From an uncultured Oscillospiraceae bacterium (GTDB taxonomy: Bacteria > Bacillota > Clostridia > Oscillospirales > Oscillospiraceae): a stretch of 64,000 bases of DNA. Location of the stretch: positions 1 to 64,000 of the forward strand of contig CANROC010000012.1 in assembly GCA_947632175.1 (NCBI GenBank), read 5' to 3'. The translations under genes and the position numbers were made by a program. Shown here one piece after another: positions 27,609-35,413 of this stretch (within the stretch, counting starts at the first letter, position 1; each line of letters opens with the position of its first letter). A model generated the notes under the pieces. It was given only the letters and a program-made list of their open reading frames with translations, made no database searches and had not been told where the DNA came from.

Positions 27609-27644
27609 AAAAAGTCCGGCCCGCCGCCAAAGGCGGCGGGCCGG
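27609..27644 (-). terminator. Strong hairpin with T-run between the two binding-protein genes
   Basis: A perfect 13-bp GC stem (CCGGCCCGCCGCC/GGCGGCGGGCCGG) with an AAA loop is followed on the minus strand by ACTTTTTT. It lies 37 bp past the end of the first binding-protein gene. Because no promoter was found after it, it is probably a leaky terminator that keeps the first binding protein in excess over the permeases. Confidence 0.8.
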
Positions 27645-27680
27645 TTTCTCAGATTCTGAGAAGCGCGGTGAGATACGCTC

Positions 27681-29411
27681 TCAGGTGAAGTCCGCGTCGG
27701 TGAAGCCGTAGAACTGCTTGAGGCCGTCCTTCAGGACCTGCTCGGCCTGGACAAAGCGCTCGTTGATGGTCTTGTTGTAGTCAGGCAGGTTGGCCTTGAT
27801 GGTGTCGAGCCAGGCGGGATCGGTGACGCCCACGCCCACATAGTCGGCCTCGGTGATGTGGTTCCACTCCTGGAGGCACGGGGTCTGGGTGCCGTCGATG
27901 TAGACATAGTAGGGGTAGCACTTGTCGGAGATATCCCAGAACTGGCTCTCCTCCCAGAGGCGCACGACCTCCTGGAAGCCGGGCATGAGGTCCGCGTCCT
28001 TATAGCGGGCGTGGATGTCCACGGAGTACCAGATGTCCATCTGCTTGTCGAACTCCGCTCCGGTGACCATGGGGAAGGAGTCGTTGAGGCAGGAGATCAG
28101 GGTGCCGTTGTTGGCGTACATCTGGTCGGCGCGGGCCTGCATGGACTCGGTGGAGCCGCACCAGAAGGAGCCGAAGGCGTAGGCGAGGTCCAGATTGGCC
28201 TTCTCGGCGTCGGACCAGGCGGGGTCGCCGTCGTCCATGGCGAAGTTGTGGATGGCCATGGGGTCAAGGCAGATGCCGATGGTGTTGGGCTGATAGGGCG
28301 TGGCGGGACGGGGATAGATATCCCAGTCGGCGGACTCAACGGCGTTGGCGGGCCAGGTGCCGTCCTCATTCTGCGGGATGTCCGCGTTCATGATCATCCA
28401 GGGGTCGCCGGGGTATGTAAGCAGGTAGTTGCGGCAGAAGAAGCGGTAGCCCCACCACCAGCCGTCGTCCATGATGGCGGAATCCACGGCGCCGGCGCCG
28501 TTCTGGGCCCAGATCTCGGTGGGAGCCCACTTGGGAAGGTAGTCCAGGAGGTCCATGACCTCATCGGAGGCGATGTTCACGCGGTCGCCCTCGCCGGAGT
28601 ACTTGGACATCTGGGCGGAGACGGTGGTGGTGCCGGTGCCGATGAAGGTGATGAGCTGGGCAAAGTCCATGGTGCCCCAGAAGGTCTTGTTGTTGGCCTT
28701 GGTGATGAAGTCGGTGAAGTCGTCAAGGTCCCAGTCGGGGTCGGGGACGTCGATGTTGTTGTCCTCGGCCAGCTGCTTGTTGACCCAGACGCCCCAGGGC
28801 TGGGTGAACTGGGGAAGGCCGGCCTGGAAGCCGTAGTAGTTCATGGTCGCCATGATGGAGGTGTTGAAGGTCTTGTAGAGGGGGTCGTCCTGGTAGACGG
28901 ACAGGTCGGCCACGAGGCCGCGGGCGGTGTCGTTGAGGAGGTCATTGGCGGCGTACACGTCGGGATACTTGCCGTGCTCGGCCTTGAAGTTCTCCAGCTC
29001 CTGGGTCCAGGTGGTGTCGTTGGCGTTGGGATCGTCGGGCTTGGAGTAGAGGTTGATCTTCACGTTGGGATAGAACTCGTTGAACTTCTTGGCCAGGGCG
29101 TAGATGGCGGCCACGTTCTGGGCGGTGATGTCCTCGGGCTTGAGATCCTCATGGCCCAGGTCCTCGTGATAGACGCCGTCGCCGGACCAGCACATGACAT
29201 CAAGCGTGCCGGAGGTGTTGGGGTCCATGGACTGCCAGAAGGGCTTGGCCTCCGGAACGGGCTCGCCGCCGGGCTGAGTCTCTCCGCCGGGGGTACCGCC
29301 GGTAGCGGAACCTCCGGTGGTGTTCGGTGTGTCGCCGTTGTTGCAGGCGCTGATCACGCAGAGGATCATCATGAGCGCAAGCAGCAGCGAGATCGCCTTT
29401 TTCATTTTCAT
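27681..29411 (-). CDS. Extracellular solute-binding lipoprotein of the glucan ABC importer
   Basis: 576 residues. A signal peptide has lipobox VISAC (C23), followed by a low-complexity Thr/Gly/Pro linker (about 25-50) and a family-1 solute-binding fold to the C-terminus. At this length it belongs to the longer receptors that bind oligosaccharides. It is the first structural gene of the operon, driven by a near-consensus promoter with an adjoining LacI-type operator. The ATG at 29,411 follows GGAGGTAGC; the longer frame upstream has no ribosome site. The ligand is inferred from the locus, not seen. Confidence 0.92.
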   Translation of the reverse strand: MKMKKAISLLLALMMILCVISACNNGDTPNTTGGSATGGTPGGETQPGGEPVPEAKPFWQSMDPNTSGTLDVMCWSGDGVYHEDLGHEDLKPEDITAQNVAAIYALAKKFNEFYPNVKINLYSKPDDPNANDTTWTQELENFKAEHGKYPDVYAANDLLNDTARGLVADLSVYQDDPLYKTFNTSIMATMNYYGFQAGLPQFTQPWGVWVNKQLAEDNNIDVPDPDWDLDDFTDFITKANNKTFWGTMDFAQLITFIGTGTTTVSAQMSKYSGEGDRVNIASDEVMDLLDYLPKWAPTEIWAQNGAGAVDSAIMDDGWWWGYRFFCRNYLLTYPGDPWMIMNADIPQNEDGTWPANAVESADWDIYPRPATPYQPNTIGICLDPMAIHNFAMDDGDPAWSDAEKANLDLAYAFGSFWCGSTESMQARADQMYANNGTLISCLNDSFPMVTGAEFDKQMDIWYSVDIHARYKDADLMPGFQEVVRLWEESQFWDISDKCYPYYVYIDGTQTPCLQEWNHITEADYVGVGVTDPAWLDTIKANLPDYNKTINERFVQAEQVLKDGLKQFYGFTDADFT

Positions 29412-29473
29412 AGTGCTACCTCCATTTAGTTTTTGAGTTTTTTCGCGCCCGCTCGGCGCGTTTTCGTAAACCA

Positions 29474-29517
29474 ATCATACATCCGGACCGTCTATCTGTC
29501 AATCCAAAACGTTTTGG
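29474..29517 (-). promoter_or_regulatory. Near-consensus promoter with adjacent LacI-type operator
   Basis: On the minus strand, TTGACA (29,497-29,502) and TATGAT (29,474-29,479) are separated by 17 bp. The palindrome CCAAAACGTTTTGG (29,504-29,517) sits one base upstream of the -35. The promoter drives the binding-protein gene and probably the long operon behind it. An operator directly upstream of the -35 could allow either repression or activation. Confidence 0.85.
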
Positions 29518-29598
29518 TTTTTTAAATTTTGTCGCATCTGCACAAATTTCGCCCCTCAAATTTGTGGAAAAAGATATTGTCCCCCCGCCTCAGGCCGC

Positions 29599-29628
29599 AA
29601 AAAAAGCCCCGGGCCCAGGGCCCGGGGC
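29599..29628 (-). terminator. Terminator of the LacI gene
   Basis: GCCCCGGGCCC and GGGCCCGGGGC form an 11-bp GC stem followed on the minus strand by seven T residues. It separates the regulator transcript from the operon promoter. Confidence 0.85.
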
Positions 29629-29676
29629 GGAAAAGTCCGGCAGATTTTTGTGCAGGGTGTCCAAAAACGCGGGCGT

Positions 29677-30693
29677 TCAGCCCGCCGGGGCCGCCGCTTC
29701 GGACAAGGGCGCTCCGGCGCAGGAGCCGCGCTCCACGATGGTGCTTTCGGTCTTTGTGATGCGGCCGGGGTGCTCGCCGTTGATGAGGGCGACGGTCTCC
29801 TGCGCCGCCAGGCGTCCCATGGTGGAGATGCCGGTCTTCATGGTGGTCAGGGAGGGGGTATACCACTGGCCCAGCTCGATGTTGTCGCAGCCCAGGACGC
29901 TCACATCCTCCGGTACGCGGTAGCCCGCGGCGGTGAGCGCCAGGATACAGCCGATGGCGCTGTCGTCGTTGGCGGCGAAGATGCCCGTGGGCATGGGCGC
30001 GCCGGAGGCGATGAACCGCTCCATGGACCGCTGGGCGGTGGTGCGGTCAAAGGCGCCCTCCAGCTCCCGCTCGGGCGGCAGGTCGATGCCCCGCTCCCGC
30101 AGGCGCTGATAAAACCCCCGGCGGCGCTCCACGCCGTCGTAGGTGTCCTGTCCCTTGATGAACATAAACTCCCTGTGGCCCAGGCCGCACAGGTAGTCCG
30201 CCGCCTGACAGCCGGTCTTGTAGGAGTCGAAGAGGACGCTGGAGATACGGCCGGCCGAGAACTCCCTGTCCAGGAACACGGCGGGCAGCTCCGTCTCCCG
30301 CAGGACCTCCGTGTGCCGGTCCCCAAAGCCGGAATGGAGGATGATCGCTCCGTCCACCCGCTTGCTGAGGATGCTGCTCATGACCATGTCGCCGCTCTCC
30401 GCCAGGATGACGTCCAGCTCAAAGCCGGCCTCCTGGCAGGCGTCGCACATGGCGTCGGCCAGCACGCCGTAGAAGCCGCGTATGTATCTTGAATAGAGCC
30501 CTATGACGCCTGTCCTGGCGTTTTTCAGGTTCCGGCCGCTGAAGCTGGGCATGTAGTTCATCTGGGCGGCCAGCTTCTCGATGCGCTCCCGTGTCTCCTG
30601 CTTCACGTCCGTGCCGCCGGAAAGGGCGTGGGAGACGGTGGTGATGGACACGCCGGCCGCTTTCGCCACGTCCTTGATCGTTGTTCTTCTCAT
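29677..30693 (-). CDS. LacI/GalR-family transcriptional regulator
   Basis: 338 residues. The N-terminal helix-turn-helix TTIKDVAKAAGVSITTVSHALSG (4-26) and the hinge helix are typical, followed by a periplasmic-binding-protein-like sensor domain (about 60-330) with GCDNIELG near the end. It probably senses a glucan-derived sugar and controls the operon through CCAAAACGTTTTGG, which occurs at the operon promoter 160 bp away and again before the fusion gene. It has its own promoter (30,740-30,769) and terminator. The ribosome site is GGAGGAGAG. Confidence 0.93.
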   Translation of the reverse strand: MRRTTIKDVAKAAGVSITTVSHALSGGTDVKQETRERIEKLAAQMNYMPSFSGRNLKNARTGVIGLYSRYIRGFYGVLADAMCDACQEAGFELDVILAESGDMVMSSILSKRVDGAIILHSGFGDRHTEVLRETELPAVFLDREFSAGRISSVLFDSYKTGCQAADYLCGLGHREFMFIKGQDTYDGVERRRGFYQRLRERGIDLPPERELEGAFDRTTAQRSMERFIASGAPMPTGIFAANDDSAIGCILALTAAGYRVPEDVSVLGCDNIELGQWYTPSLTTMKTGISTMGRLAAQETVALINGEHPGRITKTESTIVERGSCAGAPLSEAAAPAG

Positions 30694-30739
30694 CTGCGTC
30701 TCTCTCCTCCCCCGCCCGCGCGCGGCTTTTTCACGGGAT

Positions 30740-30769
30740 ATTATACAGTATGGTTCTTTCTCCCGTCAA
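30740..30769 (-). promoter_or_regulatory. Promoter of the LacI-family gene
   Basis: TTGACG (30,764-30,769) and TATAAT (30,740-30,745) on the minus strand, 18 bp apart. No CCAAAACGTTTTGG copy lies here, so autoregulation through that site is not indicated. The 150 bp between this and the next promoter contains nothing I recognise. Confidence 0.75.
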
Positions 30770-30933
30770 TACGCTGTGCAATAAAATTGCGTTCCTCCGG
30801 CAAAAAAGCAAGCGCCGGCCCTCCCGCCGGTCCGCGATTCACCGGGCCCGGCGGCTTTGGAGCAATGCGACATGTCCATGCCTCCCCCACCGCGAAAAGC
30901 TCCCGATCAGCGCGAAAGGCGGTGAACGGAGAT

Positions 30934-30962
30934 TTCCATTTTCCGTGAGAATGTGTTATAAT
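30934..30962 (+). promoter_or_regulatory. Promoter of the LytTR response regulator
   Basis: TATAAT at 30,957-30,962 is preceded at 17 bp by the weak -35 TTCCAT (30,934-30,939). It is about 30 bp before the gene start. Confidence 0.5.
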
Positions 30963-30994
30963 AAAACCGTATTCGCGCCGTTTGGCAAGAGGAT

Positions 30995-31717
30995 GTGAGC
31001 GTTTTGAAAATCGTGATCTGCGACGACGACGCCCGGACCGCGGAAACCGTCACCGCCCTGGTGAAGGAATATATCGCCCTGCGCTCCCTGGTCTGGAACA
31101 CCTCAGTCTACACCTCCGCCGCCGCCCTGATGGAGGAGATGCCCCGGGCGGACGTCTACCTGCTGGACATCATCATGCCGGGGATCGACGGGATCTCCCT
31201 GGGCATGCGCCTGCGGGACCGGTACCGGGAGGCGGTCATCATCTACCTGACGAGCTCCTCGGAATACGCCATGGACGCTTTCTCGGTCCACGCCTTCTCC
31301 TACCTGCTCAAGCCGGTGGAGCGCGGGCGGCTCTTTTCCGAGCCGGACGCCTGCGCCGGCCGGGAGGAACGGCGCTGCTGCGCCCTGGAGGTCCGCCGGG
31401 GCGACGACACCGTCACCGAGGCGGTGTATATGGACGACGTGATCTCCGTGGAGTATTCCAACCACTGCCTGATCTACCGCCTCACCGGCGGGCGCCGGCT
31501 GGTCTCCGGCTACAAGCGCGGCTCCTTTGAGAGCATCGCGGAGGTCTTCCACACCTCCCCCTCCTTCTTGAAGATCTCCGCCAGCTTTATCATCAATCTC
31601 GATCACGTCCGTCAGCTCGCCGGGGACAGCTTCATCATGAGCGACGGGAGCTCCTGCCGCATCACCCGGAAATATACCGAGGCCCGGAAGAAATACCTGG
31701 ACTGCATCCTGGGCTAG
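30995..31717 (+). CDS. LytTR-family response regulator
   Basis: 240 residues. Receiver domain (about 4-115) with the acidic pair DDD near residue 10, phospho-acceptor D55 in YLLDIIMPGIDG, and KPV near 108. A LytTR DNA-binding domain follows (about 130-240). Such regulators (AgrA/VirR-like) respond to a membrane sensor kinase and control peptides, adhesion or competence functions. The start is either the GTG at 30,995 or the TTG at 31,004, the latter better spaced from GAGG. Its partner kinase gene immediately downstream is broken, so the regulator may be orphaned. Confidence 0.88.
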   Translation: MSVLKIVICDDDARTAETVTALVKEYIALRSLVWNTSVYTSAAALMEEMPRADVYLLDIIMPGIDGISLGMRLRDRYREAVIIYLTSSSEYAMDAFSVHAFSYLLKPVERGRLFSEPDACAGREERRCCALEVRRGDDTVTEAVYMDDVISVEYSNHCLIYRLTGGRRLVSGYKRGSFESIAEVFHTSPSFLKISASFIINLDHVRQLAGDSFIMSDGSSCRITRKYTEARKKYLDCILG

Positions 31718-31728
31718 GAGGGGCGGCT

Positions 31729-32049
31729 ATGGAAACTCCGCGGAACGTCTCCACCGTCTCGGTCGTCTTTTATATCGGGCCGGAGCTGCCCGTTGTGCCG
31801 GCCCCCATCACTCAGCGCCCGGCGTATTACCCCGCCTTTTGAGGCTTTTGCGCGGTGATCGTCCTCACCTGCGTCCTGTTCGGCCGCACCATCCGGGACC
31901 GGCTGCTCATCGACCGCTTCGAGCAGACGGAACAGCTGCTCTCCGTCCGGGCGCGCTCCTTTGCAACGCGCTCGTCCGGCAAAAGGAAAACAGGAAAAAG
32001 CCGCGCCAAAAATGGCGCGGCTTTGTTTGAAACGAATCATGCTGTCTGA
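31729..32049 (+). pseudogene. Remnant of a GHKL-type sensor histidine kinase
   Basis: The frame opens with an ATG 11 bp after the response regulator. It is interrupted by an in-frame TGA at 31,840-31,842 and continues in the same frame. The part after the stop has a membrane-like segment (AVIVLTCVLFG) and a charged helix (DRFEQTEQLLSVRARSF) like the region that precedes the phospho-acceptor helix in LytTR-partner kinases. The His box and ATPase domain are absent, and the sequence runs into a terminator. I infer deletion of most of the kinase gene. Confidence 0.6.
31994..32030. terminator. Bidirectional terminator
   Basis: AAAGCCGCGCC and GGCGCGGCTTT pair around AAAAAT. T-runs on both strands (TTTGTTT on plus, TTTTT on minus) let it end both the kinase remnant and the converging DUF4157 gene. 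Confidence 0.8.
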
Positions 32050-32086
32050 GGGCTGTATCCGGGCTCTGTGTGCCAACCATCCTTTG

Positions 32087-33094
32087 TCAACGCTCCGGCA
32101 TAAAAAATTCTATTCCCTCGTCGCCGCCATGCTTCTTAATGAATTTGTCAACGGCTTTCCTTGCTTTCATGTTCGACCTGGTAAAATAAAATTTCGGATT
32201 GTCAAATTGCAAATATCCTTTATCCCGCCCTTCAACGGCCATATTGAGCCACTTGCTATACCGCCCTCTCATTTGCGCTGTCCTAAACTTATCGTTGAAC
32301 TTCTTCATCTTCTTGACGCGCTTTGCTTCCTGCACATCTCCCGCTGCCATGGCCCGCAAGTAACCGGTATGGAGATCGGCATTGTATTGGTCGGGGCCCA
32401 TCTCGCTGTTCATCTCTTGAAGGAACTTGTTGCGCTGAATGGGATGCGCCTTGGAGAGTATCTCATAGGGAGAATGTTTAGACCTATCATAGCCATTATG
32501 TCCCCCTAAATCATACGCATAGTTATGCAAGGCGTATCGTTCGGCCCGCGCTTTTTCAAACTCGGTGAGCTTCTCCGCCTGCATGGGCCCCGCGGCGGAC
32601 ATGGGGGAGCTTGTGCCGACGGGGGTCACGGGCCCCGTGTAGACGCTCTCCCCCTGGGCGGCCATCATGCCCTGGCGGTCGGCCTGGGACTCCAGATGGG
32701 CGTCCTTCAAAAAGCCGCGCCCTGTGCTCTCGCCCCGGGCCTGGCTGACCACGTGGGAAAGCTCGTGTCCCAAAAGCGCCTGGCCGGCGGTGCTGGCAAG
32801 GTCCAGCTGGCCGGGGGCGAAGGCGATGTTGGTCCCCTGGGTCATGGCTTTGGCCCCGGCGTCCCTGACGGTCTGGCTCTCATAGAGCTTGACGTTGGAG
32901 AAATCCGCCCCGAAGGAGCTCTCCATCTTCTCCCGGATCGCCTCCGGCAGGTCCACCCGGTGGCCCATCTGGGCGTCACTGGGCCGCGCTCCCGCCGCCA
33001 GCTCCTGGATGGAGGGGCCGGGGGCGCTGGTCTTAAAGGCAGACGCCGGCGGCGCCGTATCGACCCTGCGGCGTTCCTGATGGATCTGTGACAT
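32087..33094 (-). CDS. DUF4157 (eCIS-core-like) protein with HELSH motif
   Basis: 335 residues. The DUF4157 region (about 45-125) includes LPEAIREKMESSFGADFSNVKLY and the zincin-like motif HELSHV (about 110-115). The C-terminal 180 residues are basic and of no family I recognise. DUF4157 is commonly found in extracellular contractile injection system clusters and in toxin-like proteins, where it is thought to be a metallopeptidase-type or processing domain. No injection-system genes are in this window, so it is solitary here. The ATG at 33,094 follows GGGAGGAG. There is no signal peptide. The promoter region carries unusual repeats. Confidence 0.8.
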   Translation of the reverse strand: MSQIHQERRRVDTAPPASAFKTSAPGPSIQELAAGARPSDAQMGHRVDLPEAIREKMESSFGADFSNVKLYESQTVRDAGAKAMTQGTNIAFAPGQLDLASTAGQALLGHELSHVVSQARGESTGRGFLKDAHLESQADRQGMMAAQGESVYTGPVTPVGTSSPMSAAGPMQAEKLTEFEKARAERYALHNYAYDLGGHNGYDRSKHSPYEILSKAHPIQRNKFLQEMNSEMGPDQYNADLHTGYLRAMAAGDVQEAKRVKKMKKFNDKFRTAQMRGRYSKWLNMAVEGRDKGYLQFDNPKFYFTRSNMKARKAVDKFIKKHGGDEGIEFFMPER

Positions 33095-33171
33095 GGGGAT
33101 TTCTCCTCCCTCTTTCGTGTGCCCCTGTTTTCGCAGGTCCGATGGGCGTCCAAATGATGATTCTATTGTAT

Positions 33172-33243
33172 AGTGTATCGTTTCCCGGGAACGATTGCAA
33201 CCCCCTGTACCCGTCAATTAAGTGCCATTCGATGTCAATTAAG
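33172..33243 (-). promoter_or_regulatory. Promoter of the DUF4157 gene with dyad and direct repeats
   Basis: TTGCAA (33,195-33,200) and TACACT (33,172-33,177) are 17 bp apart on the minus strand. The spacer is nearly filled by an imperfect dyad, ATCGTT-CCCGGG-AAACGAT. Upstream, GTCAATTAAG (plus strand) occurs twice, at 33,213-33,222 and 33,234-33,243, exactly 21 bp apart. This looks like a repressed promoter with an upstream activator site. Confidence 0.55.
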
Positions 33244-33257
33244 GGCGCGCCGGCCGG

Positions 33258-33740
33258 TCACGCCTCGCAAATGTCCGCGCACGCCGCCGGAACGACCCTT
33301 TGGAGGTCTGATAGGCTCAGCTCCACCTGGTACCCCACCTTGCCGGCGGAGAAAGTGACGGCGTCGTAAAGCAGGGCCGTCTCGTCGATGACGGTGACGA
33401 ACTGCTTTTTCATGCCGATGGGAGAACAGCCGCCGTGGATGTAGCCGGTGAGGGGCAGGAGCTCCTTTTGGGGGATCATGCGGACGCTCTTCTCCCCCAC
33501 CGCCCGGGCGGCTTTCTTGAGGTCCAGCTCCCGCTCCACGGGCACCATGAAGACGTAGTGCTCGCCGGAGGCGGCCACGGTGACCAGCGTCTTGAAGACG
33601 GCGTCCGGGTCCAGGCCCAGCGCCCGCGCCACCTCCGCGCCGCTGACGGCGCCGGTCTTGGTGTAGTCCCTGGCGGTGTAAGCGATGCCGTGCTGGTCGA
33701 GAATGCGCATGACGTTGGTTTTTTCCGGTTTGGCGGCCAT
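33258..33740 (-). CDS. ybaK: Cys-tRNA(Pro)/Cys-tRNA(Cys) deacylase, YbaK/EbsC family
   Basis: 160 residues, the normal family length. Hallmarks include the N-terminal MRILDQHGIAYTARDY, VFKTLV and the GGCSPIGMKKQ segment (about 103-113) that forms the substrate pocket. The enzyme removes wrongly attached amino acids from tRNA(Pro), a translation-quality function in the cytosol. It follows the E2-like gene after one base, so the two are co-transcribed, though the functional link is unclear. Confidence 0.93.
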   Translation of the reverse strand: MAAKPEKTNVMRILDQHGIAYTARDYTKTGAVSGAEVARALGLDPDAVFKTLVTVAASGEHYVFMVPVERELDLKKAARAVGEKSVRMIPQKELLPLTGYIHGGCSPIGMKKQFVTVIDETALLYDAVTFSAGKVGYQVELSLSDLQRVVPAACADICEA

Positions 33741-33741
33741 A

Positions 33742-34623
33742 TCAGTAGATGTCCTGGACGACCTTCTCCGGCGGGACCTCCAGGCGCTCCGGGTGCATCA
33801 GGTTGTGCTTGAGCATCTTGAGGCCCTGGGCGTAGTTGTAGCCGTCGCAGATGCGCTCGTCGGTGACGATGGTGTAATCCACGTAGCGCTTCTCCTCCAC
33901 CGCGCCGTCCTTGTTGAGCTCATAGACCCGCCGCTTGGCGCCGAAGGCGATGAAGATGGGCAGGTTCCCGAAGTTATAGAGATGATGGTAGATGGGCGGG
34001 ATGCCGAGGGAGCCGATGTCCGTGATAATCATGGAGCCGTGGAAGGGGCTGGCCTCCAGCACGAGCTTGGGCATGATGTGGAAGTAGTCCAGGATGCAGA
34101 GGACCCAGACGATGAACTTCAGGAGCAGGCGGGGGATCTTCACCAAAAGTCCCGCCAGGTCCCCGGTGGCCGTCTCGGACCCGTTCTTCACCTGGTCGAT
34201 GGCGGCGTTGAGCTTGGTATACACGTCGTAGACCGTGTCGGTGGGGTCGAAGATGACCTTGATGGACGTCTCGCCGCCGTTCTCCTCCATGGTCTTTTTG
34301 ACGGTCATGACCACCTCGATATTTTTCCGGGCGTAGGCCCGCTGGCCGTTGATGTACCGGTTGAGCTGGGGCTTCTGGCTGATGGTGCGCACGTAGGCGG
34401 CGATGAACATGTGGAGCATCCCGAGGCCGGGGCAGCCGTTGCGGCGCTTCTCCCGCATGAACCTCTCCAGCTCCGTCACCTCCACGCTGTCCCGGAAGTA
34501 GTTGGAGGCGTCGTCCCGGTCGCGCATGACGAAGGCGGTGATGCGCATGTACGGGGACATGGTCCGGATGCGCCGGCCGGGCTTGTTTTTCGGAAAAACA
34601 GGCGTCTTTTCTTTTTTGGACAT
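33742..34623 (-). CDS. 2-oxo-acid dehydrogenase E2-like acyltransferase with altered active site
   Basis: 293 residues resembling the catalytic (trimer) domain of lipoyl acyltransferases of the CAT fold; no lipoyl or subunit-binding domain is present. The canonical active-site HxxxDG reads DERICDG here (about 258-264), so the catalytic His appears replaced by Glu. Family members of this stand-alone type are widespread in Firmicutes and have unknown substrates. The ATG at 34,623 follows GGGGGAA. A good promoter lies upstream, and the gene diverges from a TetR regulator that probably controls it. Confidence 0.75.
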   Translation of the reverse strand: MSKKEKTPVFPKNKPGRRIRTMSPYMRITAFVMRDRDDASNYFRDSVEVTELERFMREKRRNGCPGLGMLHMFIAAYVRTISQKPQLNRYINGQRAYARKNIEVVMTVKKTMEENGGETSIKVIFDPTDTVYDVYTKLNAAIDQVKNGSETATGDLAGLLVKIPRLLLKFIVWVLCILDYFHIMPKLVLEASPFHGSMIITDIGSLGIPPIYHHLYNFGNLPIFIAFGAKRRVYELNKDGAVEEKRYVDYTIVTDERICDGYNYAQGLKMLKHNLMHPERLEVPPEKVVQDIY

Positions 34624-34657
34624 GGTGTTTCCCCCTATTCTTCGCATAGATGGTAAA

Positions 34658-34686
34658 AGTATATATGATTTTCGAATAAGAAGCAA
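34658..34686 (-). promoter_or_regulatory. Promoter of the E2-like acyltransferase gene
   Basis: TTGCTT (34,681-34,686) and TATACT (34,658-34,663) on the minus strand with a 17-bp spacer, 35 bp before the gene start. Confidence 0.75.
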
Positions 34687-34720
34687 TCTTTTTTTCTCAA
34701 TTCGCTATAATTAAGACATG

Positions 34721-34752
34721 CTGTTGATTTTTTAACAGTTTTGTGCTATCAT
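34721..34752 (+). promoter_or_regulatory. Promoter of the TetR gene with overlapping dyad
   Basis: TTGATT (34,724-34,729) and TATCAT (34,747-34,752) with a 17-bp spacer. A dyad, CTGTT-N8-AACAG (34,721-34,738), covers the -35 and is a candidate operator for the regulator it precedes. Confidence 0.6.
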
Positions 34753-34783
34753 GATGGGGTTATCAAGACAAAGGGGGAGGAAA

Positions 34784-35413
34784 ATGGCCAATATCAAGGA
34801 TAACCGCCGGTCCCTCTACACGCGGGAGGCCCTGAGACGGGCGCTTTTGGAGCTGATGCTGGAAAAGCCCGTCAACCGCGTCACGGTGAAGGAGCTTTGC
34901 GCGGCGGCGGACATCAACCGGGGGACGTTTTACGCCCACTACGCAAGCCCGGAACAGCTGTTGGCCCAGGTGGAAAACGAGTTTTATTTGGACCTTTTGA
35001 CCGAGGTGGCGTCCTTCCAGCAGGCCGACGACGTGGAGCGCATCTTCACCAAGGCCCTCTACGCCCTCAAGGACCGCCGGGAGCTGGCCAGCGTCCTCTT
35101 CGGCCCCAACGGGGACCGGGATTTTCTCACCCGCGTGGTCCGTGTGGCCCACGACATGTGCATCGTCCAGTGGAGCGGCGTCAGCCCCGAGGCGTCCCGG
35201 GAGGTGCTGGAGAAGCTCTACTCCTTCATCGCCTACGGCGTGGTGAAGCTCCTCCAGGAGTGGCTAGCCCAGGGGGCGGAGTCCTCCCCGGAGGAGCTGG
35301 CGGCGATCCTGACGGACCTGTGCAACTACGGCGTCAGCGGCTTCGTGGACCTTGCGCGCATCCAGCCGCCGGTGGAGCACCGGTACAAACGGCGCGAGGG
35401 GGAGAGCTCTTGA
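34784..35413 (+). CDS. TetR/AcrR-family transcriptional regulator
   Basis: 209 residues with an N-terminal helix-turn-helix (about 10-55: ALRRALLELML, VTVKELCAAADINRGTFYAHY) and a C-terminal helical ligand-binding domain of the TetR_C_8 type. The start ATG at 34,784 follows GGGGGAGGAAA. It is divergent from the E2-like acyltransferase/YbaK genes and likely controls them and itself. It overlaps the next gene by 4 bp. Confidence 0.9.
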   Translation: MANIKDNRRSLYTREALRRALLELMLEKPVNRVTVKELCAAADINRGTFYAHYASPEQLLAQVENEFYLDLLTEVASFQQADDVERIFTKALYALKDRRELASVLFGPNGDRDFLTRVVRVAHDMCIVQWSGVSPEASREVLEKLYSFIAYGVVKLLQEWLAQGAESSPEELAAILTDLCNYGVSGFVDLARIQPPVEHRYKRREGESS

